This document shows, piece after piece, positions 11,401 to 22,214 of a stretch of DNA of 64,000 nt (position 1 is its first letter; every line of letters starts with the position of its first letter). A model generated the notes under the pieces. The model was not told where the DNA came from and searched no databases. It saw only the letters and a program-made list of their open reading frames with translations. The translations under genes were made by a program, and so were the position numbers. Origin of the DNA: Atherinomorus stipes (taxonomy: Eukaryota > Chordata > Actinopteri > Atheriniformes > Atherinidae); NCBI GenBank assembly GCA_023101725.1, contig JALJCO010009052.1:47501-111500 (forward strand), in the 5' to 3' direction.

Positions 11401-12363
11401 CAGGGTTCTGCAACCTTTACAGCCCAAAGAGCCATTTTTACCTCAACCCAGCTAAATAAATTCGTCCAGAGCTGCAAATATTTCATGCCCTTCTTTAAAA
11501 ACAGAACTTATCATTTTTGATAAATACTTACTTTATGAAATTTGTTTTAAACAAGTCAAAAGTTTATTTTGACTTTTAGGTTTTGTAAAAACAACTAAAC
11601 AAAAACATAAAACTTTTGCAAAAAAGGATAGATCCATTTTCCTTTAAGGGATTTTGCTCTTGAGATTGTGAGTTGGAGAAGAAGCTCATAATTTCCAAGC
11701 TAATGAGATGAGAAAAAGATGTAGAAAATTAAGAATTACTGGTACTTTTACTTGTAAAAATTTAGTGCAATTATTCCAATGAAAAACGGCTAAAACCTAC
11801 ATTTGTTATCATGTACATTTTTTTTAGATGTTACGCGGTTCTTTTATCATTTTTACACTGTAATTTTTACAGTGAAAAACTGCAAGTTCTCACCGTGAAA
11901 ATTACAGTAAAAAGGTGTCAACTATAGCTGCAAGTTTATAGTATTTAACTGTTATTTTTGCCATAAAGTACCATGAATAAATAACAGTTGTGTACTGCTA
12001 AAGTTACAGTTACCAAACGGCATACCATAATAATTTATTCATTGCCACAGTAATTTATAGTGGGAGAAGCGGTCAGTTTTTCACTGTAAATTTTATTAAT
12101 ATTTTCTGTAAAAACATTATTTTTTGTACTGTTTAAATTGTTATTATTGCAAGAAAATGCCTTAAATAAATAACAGTTGTGTACTGCTAAATTTACAGTT
12201 GCAAAAATATCATACTGTTATGTCGTCTGCATTACTCTCAAAAAATGGCAACCACAGCTGCCAGTTTTTCTTCGTAAATTATAGTTTTTTTTCCTAAAAG
12301 AGAGGCATTATGGAAGGTCCAGGAGCCGCTTGTGGCTCTGGAGCCGGAGGTTGCAGACCTCTG
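11401..12363. mobile_element. Non-autonomous hAT element (long copy)
   Basis: The left terminus CAGGGTTCTGCAACCTTTAC (11401) and right terminus GGAGGTTGCAGACCTCTG (ending 12363) form inverted ends of the CAGGGG type. Flanking 8-bp sequences AGGTCGTC (11393-11400) and AGGTAGTC (12364-12371) agree at 7 of 8 positions, fitting the 8-bp target duplication of hAT transposons. The left part aligns with the copy at 13777 (ACAGCCCAAAGAGCCATTTT and following). The copy is longer because of an A/T-rich segment at about 11855-12285 containing two related stretches (AATAACAGTTGTGTACTGCT at about 11979 and 12173). No transposase frame is visible. Confidence 0.8.
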
Positions 12364-13127
12364 AGGTAGTCCCTGCAGACCGGCCGGGACTGGCCCCAGG
12401 AGAAGTGGGACGACTGGTGACCTGGGCCCAGAAGTGGTCTGTCACGATGCATTTCACTGGTGTAGATCAGGGTGGGAACTCATCCTGCAGGTGTCAGGAG
12501 TTTCCCTGCTGCAACACGCCTGACTCCAATCAAGAACCTCCCTCTCATAAACCTGTTCTGTATATTTTGTGCTAACATCCTAATAGACTAATCCGGCCAA
12601 ACGGCACAACTAGACCGTCCGCCATTGCGGTGGGAGCGTTTCTGTCCATGTGTAACTAGAACAGATGAGAATGGGACGTTTTTCTTCCCAACATGGAGGA
12701 AATGTGGAAGGACGTCACATTTCTGGTTGTTGGAACATCAGAGGAAACTTTAATGTGGTAATAAGTGAAGAAGAAGATCACAGACATTTATTTCATGAAG
12801 ATTTCTGCCGTCTGGGACAAAAGTGGACGGTGCTGCTCAGTCCACTGATGTCAGCGTGTTCATATCGGGGAGGAATATCGGCCAATCAGGGCAGAGGAGG
12901 AATAACTCGCTGCCACGGTGGAGAAAACACTGGATTTAATCCCCAACAACAAAAACACGGTAAATTATGGTGAACACTCATTAATCTGACACTATTTCAC
13001 GTATCTATGCTCCCAAACATGAGGCACCGCATAACGTTATGTTTTCTGTTTGCCCCCGAGATTATTCTGAAACAACCAGGTGTGTATTTACCGGTAAAAA
13101 CTAGTTTTCACGGAGGAACAGCAAAGA
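12364..13127. other. Unassigned DNA
   Basis: No gene or repeat recognised. Open frames at 12665-12973 and 13007-13252 are short and without domains, and the second extends into the next MITE. Confidence 0.35.
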
Positions 13128-13701
13128 TACACTTTCAAAAACAGAGGTACGAGACAGGAACATTTCTGTACCTGCAGGTACATGTTTTACAAATGTTCTC
13201 TCAAAAGTACAATATTGGTCTTTATGAGGTCAGAAGTACCTATATACTATGAAAAAGGGTCCAAAGTAATATAAAGTACACATTTGTACCATTTCAACCC
13301 TAAGGGTACCTGCAGCATTGAAAAATGTGTGTAGCTTGTACAATAACTATAAATAGCAGTACTTCTAAACAGTAGTATAATTATAGTTACATTATGATTT
13401 TCATAATAATCATAGTAATAATTATACGTATAATTATATATGTGTTTGGCCTAATATTTCTATAATAATTATTCATTTATTATTAGCATCTTTGATTGTT
13501 GTCATAATCTCTATTTTATTGACTTTTATTCATCATCTTTAATTGGTTTAATTGTACTTTATTAACTCATACAGCTTGATAAGGTACAAAAATGGACCAT
13601 GAAGGTACAGAAATGTCTTTCAGAAAGGAACCCCCCCCCCCCCAGCAACAAGCTTTGGACCCTTTTATGTACAAACTGGTTCATCTGTTGGTGAGTGTGT
13701 A
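13128..13701. mobile_element. TA-flanked MITE, copy 1 (uninterrupted)
   Basis: The ends are TACACTTTCAAAAACAGAGG (13128) and GGTGAGTGTGTA (ending 13701), an imperfect inverted repeat starting CACT and flanked by TA. The interior is nearly identical over long stretches to 19525-20471: TGAAAAAGGGTCCAAAGTAA, TATTTCTATAATAATTATTC and AAGGTACAGAAATGTCTTTC. An ACATTATGATTTTCATAAT stretch at about 13391 is the unoccupied version of the site where a SINE sits in copy 2. A C run at 13629-13642 is variable between copies. No coding capacity. Confidence 0.8.
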
Positions 13702-13776
13702 AGAGAAATCTTTCAAACCGGTTTCTGGCTGAGCGTTTCTGCTGTTGCTGCTGATCAGCTGCTAATCTCTGTAAGG

Positions 13777-14352
13777 CAGGGGTCTGCAACCTGTACAATC
13801 CAAACAGCCATTTTTTTGCCTTAACCAGCTAAATAAGTCTTTAAAAGCTGAAAATGTTCCATGATCTTTTGAAAAAATGCAAATGATAATTTTTTGATAG
13901 GTACTTAGTACTGAAAATTTGCTGTCTTTTTGAAGGAATCACTTTTATTTCTATTTTTACTTTTTGAAATAAAAAAAAACCTTGCAAAAAAGATGATATT
14001 TTTTCTTTCTAATCCTCTTCATCGATAACTGTATAAAAAGGTTGAATAAAAATACAGGAATTTGTAGGAAAATATGTGGGGATAAAAATTTAATTTCCGA
14101 GCTTATGAAAAAAGAAATAGATTTACAGAAAATATGTTATTGCCTTGGTACTTTTAGTGTCATTATGTTGTGGGAATTCACAATTATGCCATGAAAAAAA
14201 CACTGCTAAAGCCTACAAATGCTATTATGTGTACACCAGTATTTTAAAATATGAGTTGGTTCTTTATTATTTGTGGTCCAAACTCCCGGGAGCCGTTGTG
14301 GTGGGCCCAAAGAGCCACTTGCGGCTCTGCAGCTGCAGGTTGCAGACCCCTG
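13777..14352. mobile_element. Non-autonomous hAT element (short copy)
   Basis: CAGGGGTCTGCAACCTGTAC (13777) and GCAGGTTGCAGACCCCTG (ending 14352) are inverted termini. The flanks CTGTAAGG (13769-13776) and CTGCGAGG (14353-14360) agree at 6 of 8 bases, consistent with an aged hAT 8-bp duplication. It belongs to the same family as 11401-12363 (AGCCATTTTTTTGCCTTAAC near the left end, GAGCCACTTGCGGCTCTGCA near the right). A 167-codon open frame from 14145 spans its right end and is not considered a gene. Confidence 0.85.
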
Positions 14353-15639
14353 CTGCGAGGCTTTGGTGTAGAGGTCTGTGGAGCTCATGTTTGGATTCTG
14401 CAGTCTCTGCTTTCATTTCATGTGTATTTTGTGCTGGTCTGATGCAGGTTGTGGCTGTGGAGACAGAAATGTTGTACGTCGGCTGCTATTATGCCGTGTA
14501 TTTAGGTTTTACATTTTTTATTTCATTTGGATATAACTTCAGTTGTGTTTTGTACGTTTTAAAAAGGTTTGTGCTGCTTGTAGCCGAGCTTCTGCCACAC
14601 TGCAATAATCTCCATCATGACTGTGCTGTTTATCACCGTTGTTGTTAACAATCACGCTAAGATGACATTACACTGTGAAGTTCTAAGTTTAGTTGAAAGA
14701 TGCAGGAGGCAAAGCTCCAGTGATGCGCGGGGCCTCCCTGTCAGCAGAGAGCAGTTCTTACCACACCATGCAGCTGGCGAGGAGGTCCACGGGATGTCTG
14801 AGGACAGGTGATTTTCCTGTTGCTGAGCGGAAAGTCAGCGTTTTCAGTGTCACAGACGTGATCTCTTTTAATCATGGTATCTGATTTTGAACACGTATCC
14901 TGCTCCGCAGTGGTTTATATTTAGAGTTTGGGGTTTGGTAAGTGACATACCTTTATTAGTTCCTATCTTGATTAAAAGTAAGATCAGATTGAAACATTAA
15001 AAAGTCCTCTGGCAGAAGTTAAAGTTGGCGTCATTGTAACCGTCGTTGCTGTGAATGAAGCAGCATGTTGTGCAGAAGAAGCTTCACATGATGATGTGTA
15101 GCTCTAAATGTAATACTGTTTCTGCTGTTTCTCTGGGAAAAAGCCCAATTTTTATTTATTTACTTTTGGTAAAACATTATCACACATGTCACACTGGATT
15201 ATTATACATAATTATGTTTGATTCAAATACATTAGCATCAATTAGACAGACCACAGAGAAAATGATCATTTAGTCCTGGAGCTCTGTTTACCCAGCATGA
15301 TTGTGTTTTTGATAATGACAGCTACTGAATTAGCGGCAGTACTACGGAGCAGACTGTCCTGCACGACCACAACCTTACAGAATGGACATATGTACGCCAA
15401 CCTGGTCCTTCATGCCACTTCACCCTCAGCTGGGGCAGTGAGACAGAAATAGAAACAAGATAAAGGAGGATGATTAGAGAGATGAGATAAACAGGATGGA
15501 TGGATGGATGGATCAGAGAGGAGGCAACGCTGTGGGCAAGTAGAAATGATATCTGCTGTTTCCTGTGTGATCATGCTGCGGTGAAAGAGCAAAGAAAAAG
15601 AGAGGACAAGATCACTAAAGGTGAAAACGGGGGAGTGGG
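14353..15639. other. Unassigned DNA with a small (GGAT)n tract
   Basis: No gene recognised. A GGAT tetranucleotide tract lies at about 15494-15513. Several open frames of 60-84 codons have no identifiable domains. Confidence 0.4.
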
Positions 15640-15832
15640 TAGGCTCGAGTCCCCGACATGACACTCAGGTGAACCACTGTGGACCCCTAAGCAAGGTCCT
15701 TAACCCCCCCCCAACTGCTCCCCGGGCGCTTTAGGTAGCAGCCCCCTGCTCTCAGGTCCAACCTGAGATGGGTTAAATGCGAAGAAGGAATTTCCTAATT
15801 GGGATGAAAAAAGTATATCTTTTTTTCTTTTT
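15640..15832 (+). repeat. SINE/LINE tail-like fish repeat
   Basis: ACCCCTAAGCAAGGTCCTTA, then CTGCTCCCCGGGCGCTTTAG, GGGTTAAATGCGAAGAAGGA and ATTTCCTAATTGGGAT with a final AAGTATATC and T-rich tail. I recall this order from the 3' part of a widespread fish retroposon, where the body is followed by AATTTCCC...AATAAAGTATATC. A GTGGGTAGGCTCGAGTCCCC word at about 15635 may be a decayed tRNA-type B box. Assignment is by memory only. Confidence 0.6.
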
Positions 15833-17876
15833 AAAGGAGGATCAGATAAGAGACGTGATAGGGAAAGCATTTTAGAAAACACAGGGCTTAAAGCAAATTA
15901 AAATCCTGAGCCTGAACTTTTTTAACTGGTTTAAAGAGAGTTTGTTCGCATTTACGTTGGAGAATTTAGCCCAAAGTAGAGGCGATTTTTTGTGACTAGG
16001 TTCTAAATCGTGATGTACTAACACTTTCTTGCTGCTAGATGCGTATATCATTTTCCGTAAGCATTATGTCTTCTTTTTGTTGCAAGTCCGAGTCATGTCT
16101 CCGGTGTTATGGCTGAAGTCCACGTTGCAAGTCTCTTTCAGCTGTAATCAGTAATCTATCATGTCATACCTGGTGTCTGCTCTGCTTAGAAGACTGAATT
16201 ATAATATCCAAGGAGTTTAAAATCCACACTCACCCGTTATCTACCAGTATTTTGTAACAGCACTGATCTTTTGTTTAACTGACTAATAATTTGTCTCTTG
16301 GACAATTTCTTTGCTTTACCATATTTAGAAAACTTGTAGATGAACATGGGAATTTATTCAGACTATAAATATGCTCTTAACTTATCCAAGAGTTTTTAAT
16401 GTGTATAAAAATCCACCTGGACCTGCAGAGATGCTCTAAACTAGCATTTTTTCTGAATGTGGAGAGGAGGCTAAGCTGCACCTTAGTGTAGGATCATCAC
16501 CTGCAGGTTTTAGATGTTTCCCTGCTGCAACATCTGATCCACATCACAGTTTCTTATCAAGTTCTGCAGAAGCCTCTTAATGACCCGCTGATAGTTTGAC
16601 TCAGTCATATTACAGCTGGTAAACATGTAAAACCTGCAGGACAGATGTCCACAGCTGACTATCTCTCCACGAGTGTATGAGGAAAATCTTCTTTTAGGCT
16701 TTAAATAACTGTGCGAGCTGAGTACAGCAAGTATTACTATAATCTTTTTTAAACTGAAAAAATTTTCAATATTTTAATTAATTTAGACCCTCTGCCAGCA
16801 GTTTTAATAACTATTCCTTGCATTCCTAAACGAGCAACAGCTGTTCTTTCTAATAAGTGGACCCAGTAAACTGCAATGTTTCCAGTGGATCTGATCCCAG
16901 TTTGGACCCAGTTTAACGTCATCACGGCAGTCCCAGTTTATGGAAACTGCCCAGTAAATTTCTCATTCTTCTCCTGAACACATTTAGCAGTCGTATGATG
17001 GAGTTACATCACTTGACTCGAAATAAAGAGACCAACAAGCTCACGTTTATGCCGCTACGGCGCTAAGCTAGCTGCTAATATCAAGCTTTCATATTACAGT
17101 AACTCACCTGTTCAGGTGTGTTTGAGGTGGATGTGGAGGATCCAGCGTCTCCAGCTTGATACCACAGATGATGCAGCTTGCTGCTCTCATGTTTGTCCCT
17201 TTTCTTCAGTTTTTAATGTCCAGAATTACAGCGATGCGGCAGCACCAGACCTGCTCACATGCTGCTGTTTATTGTGTGAGTGGGGGCGCGTCTGTGTGAC
17301 GTCTCGGGAGATGACAGTTGTCAACATGGACAGCAGACGCGGGATCAGACAGAGATTGTGACAAAATAAATAAGTTTTCTTTTTAAAAAAAGAGAAAAGA
17401 AAGAAAGAAACCCGCTGTTCACGAGTCTGAAACTGTCCAAGTCCAGCCTGTGAGTCTCTGGAAGAGCGACTATGTGGCTCCCTCGGTTTCTTGCACAAAC
17501 TGTCTCTAACTAGTTCTTCCGTCCTCGTCCAGCACCGGTTATTTTCAAGTCCTTTATCGGTCAGGACGGCTTCATAAACTCAGCCTCCATGATATGACGT
17601 ACCATAGCTGACGTTTGCAAGCAGCCGTTCACCGCGGCTGCTGCTGGATCTGGACCATCATCCAACCACCCTGCTACACTTGGGATTGAGTGGAAATGCG
17701 CTCTGTGAGCGCCAAAATACGTTGATCTTACTGTATACCACTGGTAGATTAATATGACCATTTATAGTTTGGGATTACTGTAGGGTTTTTTCCTTCTTTT
17801 TTCCCCCTTGCCGCCGCACGCCGGAAATCCGGCACGGTGCCGGAAAACTTTCAGCCCTGAAAACAGAAATGGTACC
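15833..17876. other. Unassigned non-coding DNA
   Basis: About 2 kb in which I recognise no repeat unit, RNA gene or coding exon. A GCCGGAAATCCGGCACGGTG segment near 17820 looks like the edge of a DNA element but has no partner that I found. Open frames are short. Confidence 0.4.
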
Positions 17877-18800
17877 AAACAACCAATCAACCAACCGACT
17901 GAGTAACTAGACTTCTTACCAAGCAAGCAAGCCATCAACCAACCGAGTAATCAGACTTCTTACCAACCCACCAACCGAGTAACTAGAGGTCCTACCAACC
18001 AAGTAACCAGACTTCTAAACAACCAAGCAACCAACCAACTGACTGAGAAACCAGACCTCTTACCAACTGAGTAACCAGACTTCTTACCAACCAACCAACC
18101 AACTGAGTTACCAGACTTCTTACCAACCAACCGAGTTACCAGACTTCTTACCGACCAACCAACCAACCGAGTTACCAGACTTCTTACCAACCAACCAACT
18201 GAGTAACCAGGCTTCTTACCAACCAACCAACCAACTGAGTTACCAGACTTCTTACCAACCAACCGAGTTACCAGACTTCTTACCGACCAACCAACCAACC
18301 GAGTTACCAGACTTCTTACCGACCAACCGAGTAACTAGACGTCCTACCAACCAACCAACCGAGTAACTAGAATTCTTACCAACCAACCGAGTAACCAGAC
18401 GTCTTACCAACCAACGAATAACAAGACTTCTTACCAACCAACCAACTGAGTAACTAGACGTCCTACCAACCAACCAACAATTCAACTAACGACTTCTTAC
18501 CAACCAACCTAATTTCCAACCAACCAACAGTCCAACAGACCAACCAGCCAACCAACTGAATGATCAAGAAACCAAGCAACTAAACAAACAAACTAACTAA
18601 TCGACCAACCAACAACAAAGCTTACTACCAACCAACCAACTAAACAGCCACTAACTGACCAATGTTACTGACTAACTAACCAACAAACTAACAGACTAAC
18701 CAACCTAAAGTTCTCGCAATCAATTTAACTTCCTATCTACCAACCAACCTCACTCTTTATCAGCCAACTAAAGTTCCAACAAAACAACCAATTAACTAAT
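17877..18800. repeat. CCAA-rich minisatellite, units of about 28, 32 and 36 bp
   Basis: Repeated modules of (CCAA)n CCGAGTTACCAGACTTCTTA, where the CCAA run varies by four-base steps, so unit length jumps between about 28, 32 and 36 bp. A longer block recurs at 18122 and 18253 (131-bp spacing). From about 18500 the array decays into loose ACCAACCAACTAA text. Minus-strand open frames through it give repetitive W/V/G/S-rich peptides and are artefacts of the array. Confidence 0.9.
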
Positions 18801-19524
18801 CAGTTGTACTCACTCTTTTGCTCTACAGTGATAGTAAAGACCATCGGATCCTGATTCTGATTTGGTTTCTGAGTCTGATTCTAATCTTTGTTCTGATGCA
18901 GATTCTAAACCTGCTCCTGATTCTGTCCCCCCCCCCCCCCCCCCCTGTTTTTCCTCCCCCCCTCCTTTAGTTGAATGATGTAACTGTTGCCAGATTCCCG
19001 GTTATCCTCTACTGTCCTCCTGTGTGAACAACATTCTTATTCACTGCAAACTGCATGTTGTTATGACGATGCTCAAAAAGGCAGAATTACCGTACAAAGA
19101 TACCATCCAGAGCTTTAGCTGAGTTTCCAGCAGCTTGAAGAGCAGCGCATTCAGAAACAATCCTTACCATTACCTTATATTTCAGATATTCTGACTTTGC
19201 ATAAGCCCCCACTCATTCATGGTCAAAGACGATGTATTTTACACAACTTGTGCATTGTTGTGGAGGAAGAAGTGTTGGAGAAAAATGTAAAGTAACCTGA
19301 GGCTCTGAGCTGAAGTACAGGCGTGCTGATAGCTTTTCTTCTCCCAGGAATTCTTTAATGTGAGGTGAAGTGACAAACACACAAATCTGCTCTGACAGTT
19401 ACTATTCAGGGTGTTCAGCCCTGCAGCCCCTCAGACCAGCAGGTACAGCAATGTTGATGGTCAGAGCGGGGGAGGTGAGGGGTCATGGAGTATTTCACTG
19501 GGGATGCATTTTACATCATGGACG
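18801..19524. other. Unassigned DNA with a C homopolymer
   Basis: A (TTCTGAT)-like degenerate run at about 18849-18920 is followed by a C tract at 18926-18945. No gene recognised. Confidence 0.4.
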
Positions 19525-19776
19525 TACACTCTCAGAAGCATGGAGGTACAGACAGGATCATTTCTGTACCTGTACATATATTTGTTACAAATGTTCTCTC
19601 AAAGGTACAATATTGGTCTTTATGAGGCCAGAAGTACCTATATACTATGAAAAAGGGTCCAAAGTAATATAAAGTACACATTTGTATCATTTCAACCCTA
19701 AGGGTACCTGCAGCATTGAAACATGTGTGTAGCTTACACAGTAAGCTACATAATTAGTAGTATAATTATAGTTATT

Positions 19777-19789
19777 ATATTATGATTTT
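19777..19789 (+). repeat. SINE target-site duplication, left copy
   Basis: ATATTATGATTTT, identical to 20169-20181. The pair brackets the SINE and is present once in the paralogous uninterrupted MITE near 13391 (with ACATTATGATTTT there). Confidence 0.9.
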
Positions 19790-20168
19790 TGGGCTGCACG
19801 GTGGCGTGGTGGTTAGCACTGCGGCGTCACAGTAAAAAGGTTGCTGGTTCAATTCCCGGTTGGGGAGGGGGTTCGAACAATTCCAACTGCGGCCTTCCTG
19901 TGTGGAGTTTGCATGTTCTCCCGTGTATGCGTGGGTTCTCTGGCTTCCTCCCACCATCCAAACACATGATGTTAGGTTAATTGATCATTCTAAATTGTCC
20001 CTTGGTATAATTGTGAGTGTGAATGGTTGTCTGTCTGTCTGTGTTGGTCCTGCAACAGACTGGTTACCTGTCCAGGTGAACCTGCCTCTCGCCTGAAAAC
20101 AGCTGGGACAGACTCCAGCAGCCCCCGCGACCCTGAACTGGATACGCGGTACAGAAAATGACTGACTG
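19790..20168 (+). mobile_element. tRNA-headed fish SINE, full length
   Basis: The 5' head GGGCTGCACGGTGGCGTGGT then GGTTAGCACTGCGG resembles an RNA polymerase III A box (TGGTGGTTAGCACTG), and GGTTCAATTCCCGG (about 19847-19860) a B box, as in a tRNA-derived promoter. The body has GTGTGGAGTTTGCATGTTCT, TTAGGTTAATTGATCATTCT and TGTCCAGGTGAACCTGCCTC. The tail GACCCTGAACTGGATACG ends in short ACTGACTGA repeats instead of poly(A), which suggests mobilisation by a LINE with a simple-repeat tail. Perfect 13-bp target duplications flank it (19777-19789, 20169-20181). It inserted into a MITE on the plus strand. A 5'-truncated relative lies at 9973-10096. Confidence 0.92.
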
Positions 20169-20181
20169 ATATTATGATTTT
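20169..20181 (+). repeat. SINE target-site duplication, right copy
   Basis: ATATTATGATTTT, perfect match to 19777-19789. Confidence 0.9.
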
Positions 20182-20471
20182 CATAATAATCATAGTAATA
20201 ATTATATGTATAATTATATATGTGTTTGGCCTAATATTTCTATAATAATTATTCATTTATTATTAGCATCTTTGATTGTTGTCATAATCTCTATTTTATT
20301 GACTTTTATTCATCATCTTTAATTGGTTTAATTGTACTTTATTAACTCATACAGCTTGATAAGGTACAAAAATGGACCATGAAGGTACAGAAATGTCTTT
20401 CAGAAAGGACCCCCCCAGCAACAGGCTTTGGACCCTTTTAAGTACAAACTGGTTCCTCTGTTTCTGAGTGT

Positions 20472-21480
20472 GCAGATTAATTGTGTTCCTGGAACATTTT
20501 TGAAGTGTTGCAGCAATGACACCATCAGCCACAGCCACCTAAAAGCTGATGGCTCAGCTCATCCCCGAGTTTTTCCAACCCCGGAGAAAAAGGTTAAAGA
20601 GCCCAAAAGTGTGAAGATGCTGAATTTGATTATGAATATTGCATAACTGGACAGCACTGATGAAGATTTGAACTTGAAGCCATGGAAACGTGGAGGACAG
20701 CCCAGGAGACGGACCGATGCAGAAATGTCATACAGACTGAAAATTGCTTTTGTGGAATTTTTGCAAACAGACCAAATTGGTGTCTGAGTGTGGAGGTCAC
20801 ATAATTCATGTAGGGGTCCAGGTCCACATTTCAGTGGCCCGGTGAGTTCCTTCATCATCATCATCATCGTCAGTGCTGGTGGAAGTAACTGGAGTGCTAA
20901 GCTGAACGCAGACGGATACACAGAGACCTGAAGATGTCAGAGAAAATGTCGACAGGTGGAAGGAGGACGGCTGAAACTGAATCGTGCACAGTAAATCCTA
21001 CCAGGAATCCTGAATACATGAAAAGATACTTCATTTATATGTTTGAACAGATGTTATGTATAAAGTCTCGTGTGCGGGAGTGTGGAAGCTTTTAGCCACG
21101 TAGATCTGCTGCATGTCAACTTTATTGTCTCTGGAGCATCTTACAACATTTACATTTTTGAAAAAACAGGGTCGACATAAAAGAAAGACTCCCACTAAAA
21201 GTATGGAGGAGTAAGAGTGCCAAAACTACACAATTTAATATTCAATTAAATATCATACGGAATATGTAAGTAATTATTTAAATCAATATGTACATCATTC
21301 AATATTTAGTTCAATGTGTCATTAGGTCAAATTTGCTAAATACATAATAAAATTGATAGTTAAATGTGTAAATTCATTAAAATTGTAGTTAAATAGAAAA
21401 CTGTGTTATTAATCAGAGCAAATGGCTGTGCAAGTATCAGCAGCGACGTGCTGGACATGGCTGAAGAGGGGCGTGCACTC
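20472..21480. other. Unassigned non-coding DNA
   Basis: No recognised element. A short (CAT)n tract lies at about 20850-20867. The segment 20540-20940 has open frames on both strands but no identifiable protein. Confidence 0.35.
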
Positions 21481-21529
21481 GGGTTAGGGTTAGGGTTAGG
21501 GTTGGGGGGGGTTAGGGTTAGGGTTAGGG
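21481..21529 (+). repeat. Interstitial telomere-type repeat (TTAGGG)n
   Basis: Two blocks of three perfect TTAGGG units, separated by a TTGGGGGGGG interruption. This is the vertebrate telomere hexamer in G-strand orientation. With six or more G-runs in under 50 bp it could form a G-quadruplex. Such short interstitial tracts arise by break repair involving telomerase, or by local slippage. The flanks show no subtelomeric feature I can identify. Confidence 0.95.
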
Positions 21530-22214
21530 CTCCACACTGGCTTCCAGTACTGGTCGCACTGGTGGGCCGTACTTTTGCCGTGCACTTTTACAATGCTTCC
21601 AGCATGGCTCAGGTCGGGAGGGGACTTCGGCCCAATCCCAATGTCCCCCCTACTACCCCCCGCCCTCGCCCACCACTACACCCTCCAATTGAAGCCACAA
21701 GGGGGGGGGCTTTGTCATCTTCCCTAGGAACTGGGACACCACTGCTGCATTTACGTTCAGGCACGTAAGCGGCTGCGTGGTGACGTTTGCACATACGTGT
21801 CACCATAGCAACACACCCAGCAACAACACAGAGGTAACAGCTGTGGTCGTTTTTCATTTTTTCATCATCATCGTGCTTCGGTTGATTAACAAACAAAACA
21901 ACCACACGGAGAAGACGTCGCCATGACGACTGTTGTCTCTTGTAAACTGCCAAACACCTAATCTCCAAGGTTTTTCTGACCCCCCCCCCCCCCCCAGAGG
22001 AAAGGAAAGTCTGAAATGAGATCTCCAAAATGTTTCATTTACTTCTTCTAGACAACTATGAGATATGTGTGACACCAAAATGAGACTAAGGTTTATTTCT
22101 GCTGCGTCTCAGTTTGATCTCTGGAGCAATAAGATGCACTACAGCTCAATATAATCTCCTTTCAAGTTGTAGAAAAGATCTCAAGCTCTAATATCATTCT
22201 CAGAGTTTCTGAAC
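21530..22214. other. Unassigned DNA with C-rich tracts
   Basis: C-rich text at 21636-21700 and a C run at 21980-21995. The segment resembles DNA-transposon debris but I could not pair its ends. No gene. Confidence 0.35.

Larger units (their letters stand above)
19525..20471. mobile_element. TA-flanked MITE, copy 2 (split by a SINE)
   Basis: The ends are TACACTCTCAGAAGCATGGA (19525) and TTTCTGAGTGT (ending 20471). The sequence matches copy 1 (13128-13701) almost base for base on both sides of a 379-bp SINE plus one copy of a 13-bp target duplication at 19777-20181. Its open frames also occur in copy 1, so they belong to the repeat. No transposase. Confidence 0.82.

Noticed and set aside
14145..14648. 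A 167-codon frame rich in hydrophobic residues
   Set aside because: It begins inside the hAT element at 13777-14352 and crosses its right end, and overlaps two other frames. No transmembrane family or splice context could be recognised.
17960..18485. Minus-strand frames with repeated G-W-S-V-R-S-L-V-T-R-L
   Set aside because: These are translations of the CCAA-rich minisatellite; frame and unit length vary and there is no protein domain.
19790..19870. tRNA-like boxes at the start of the 19.8-kb insert
   Set aside because: They belong to the SINE head; the rest of a cloverleaf is not present.
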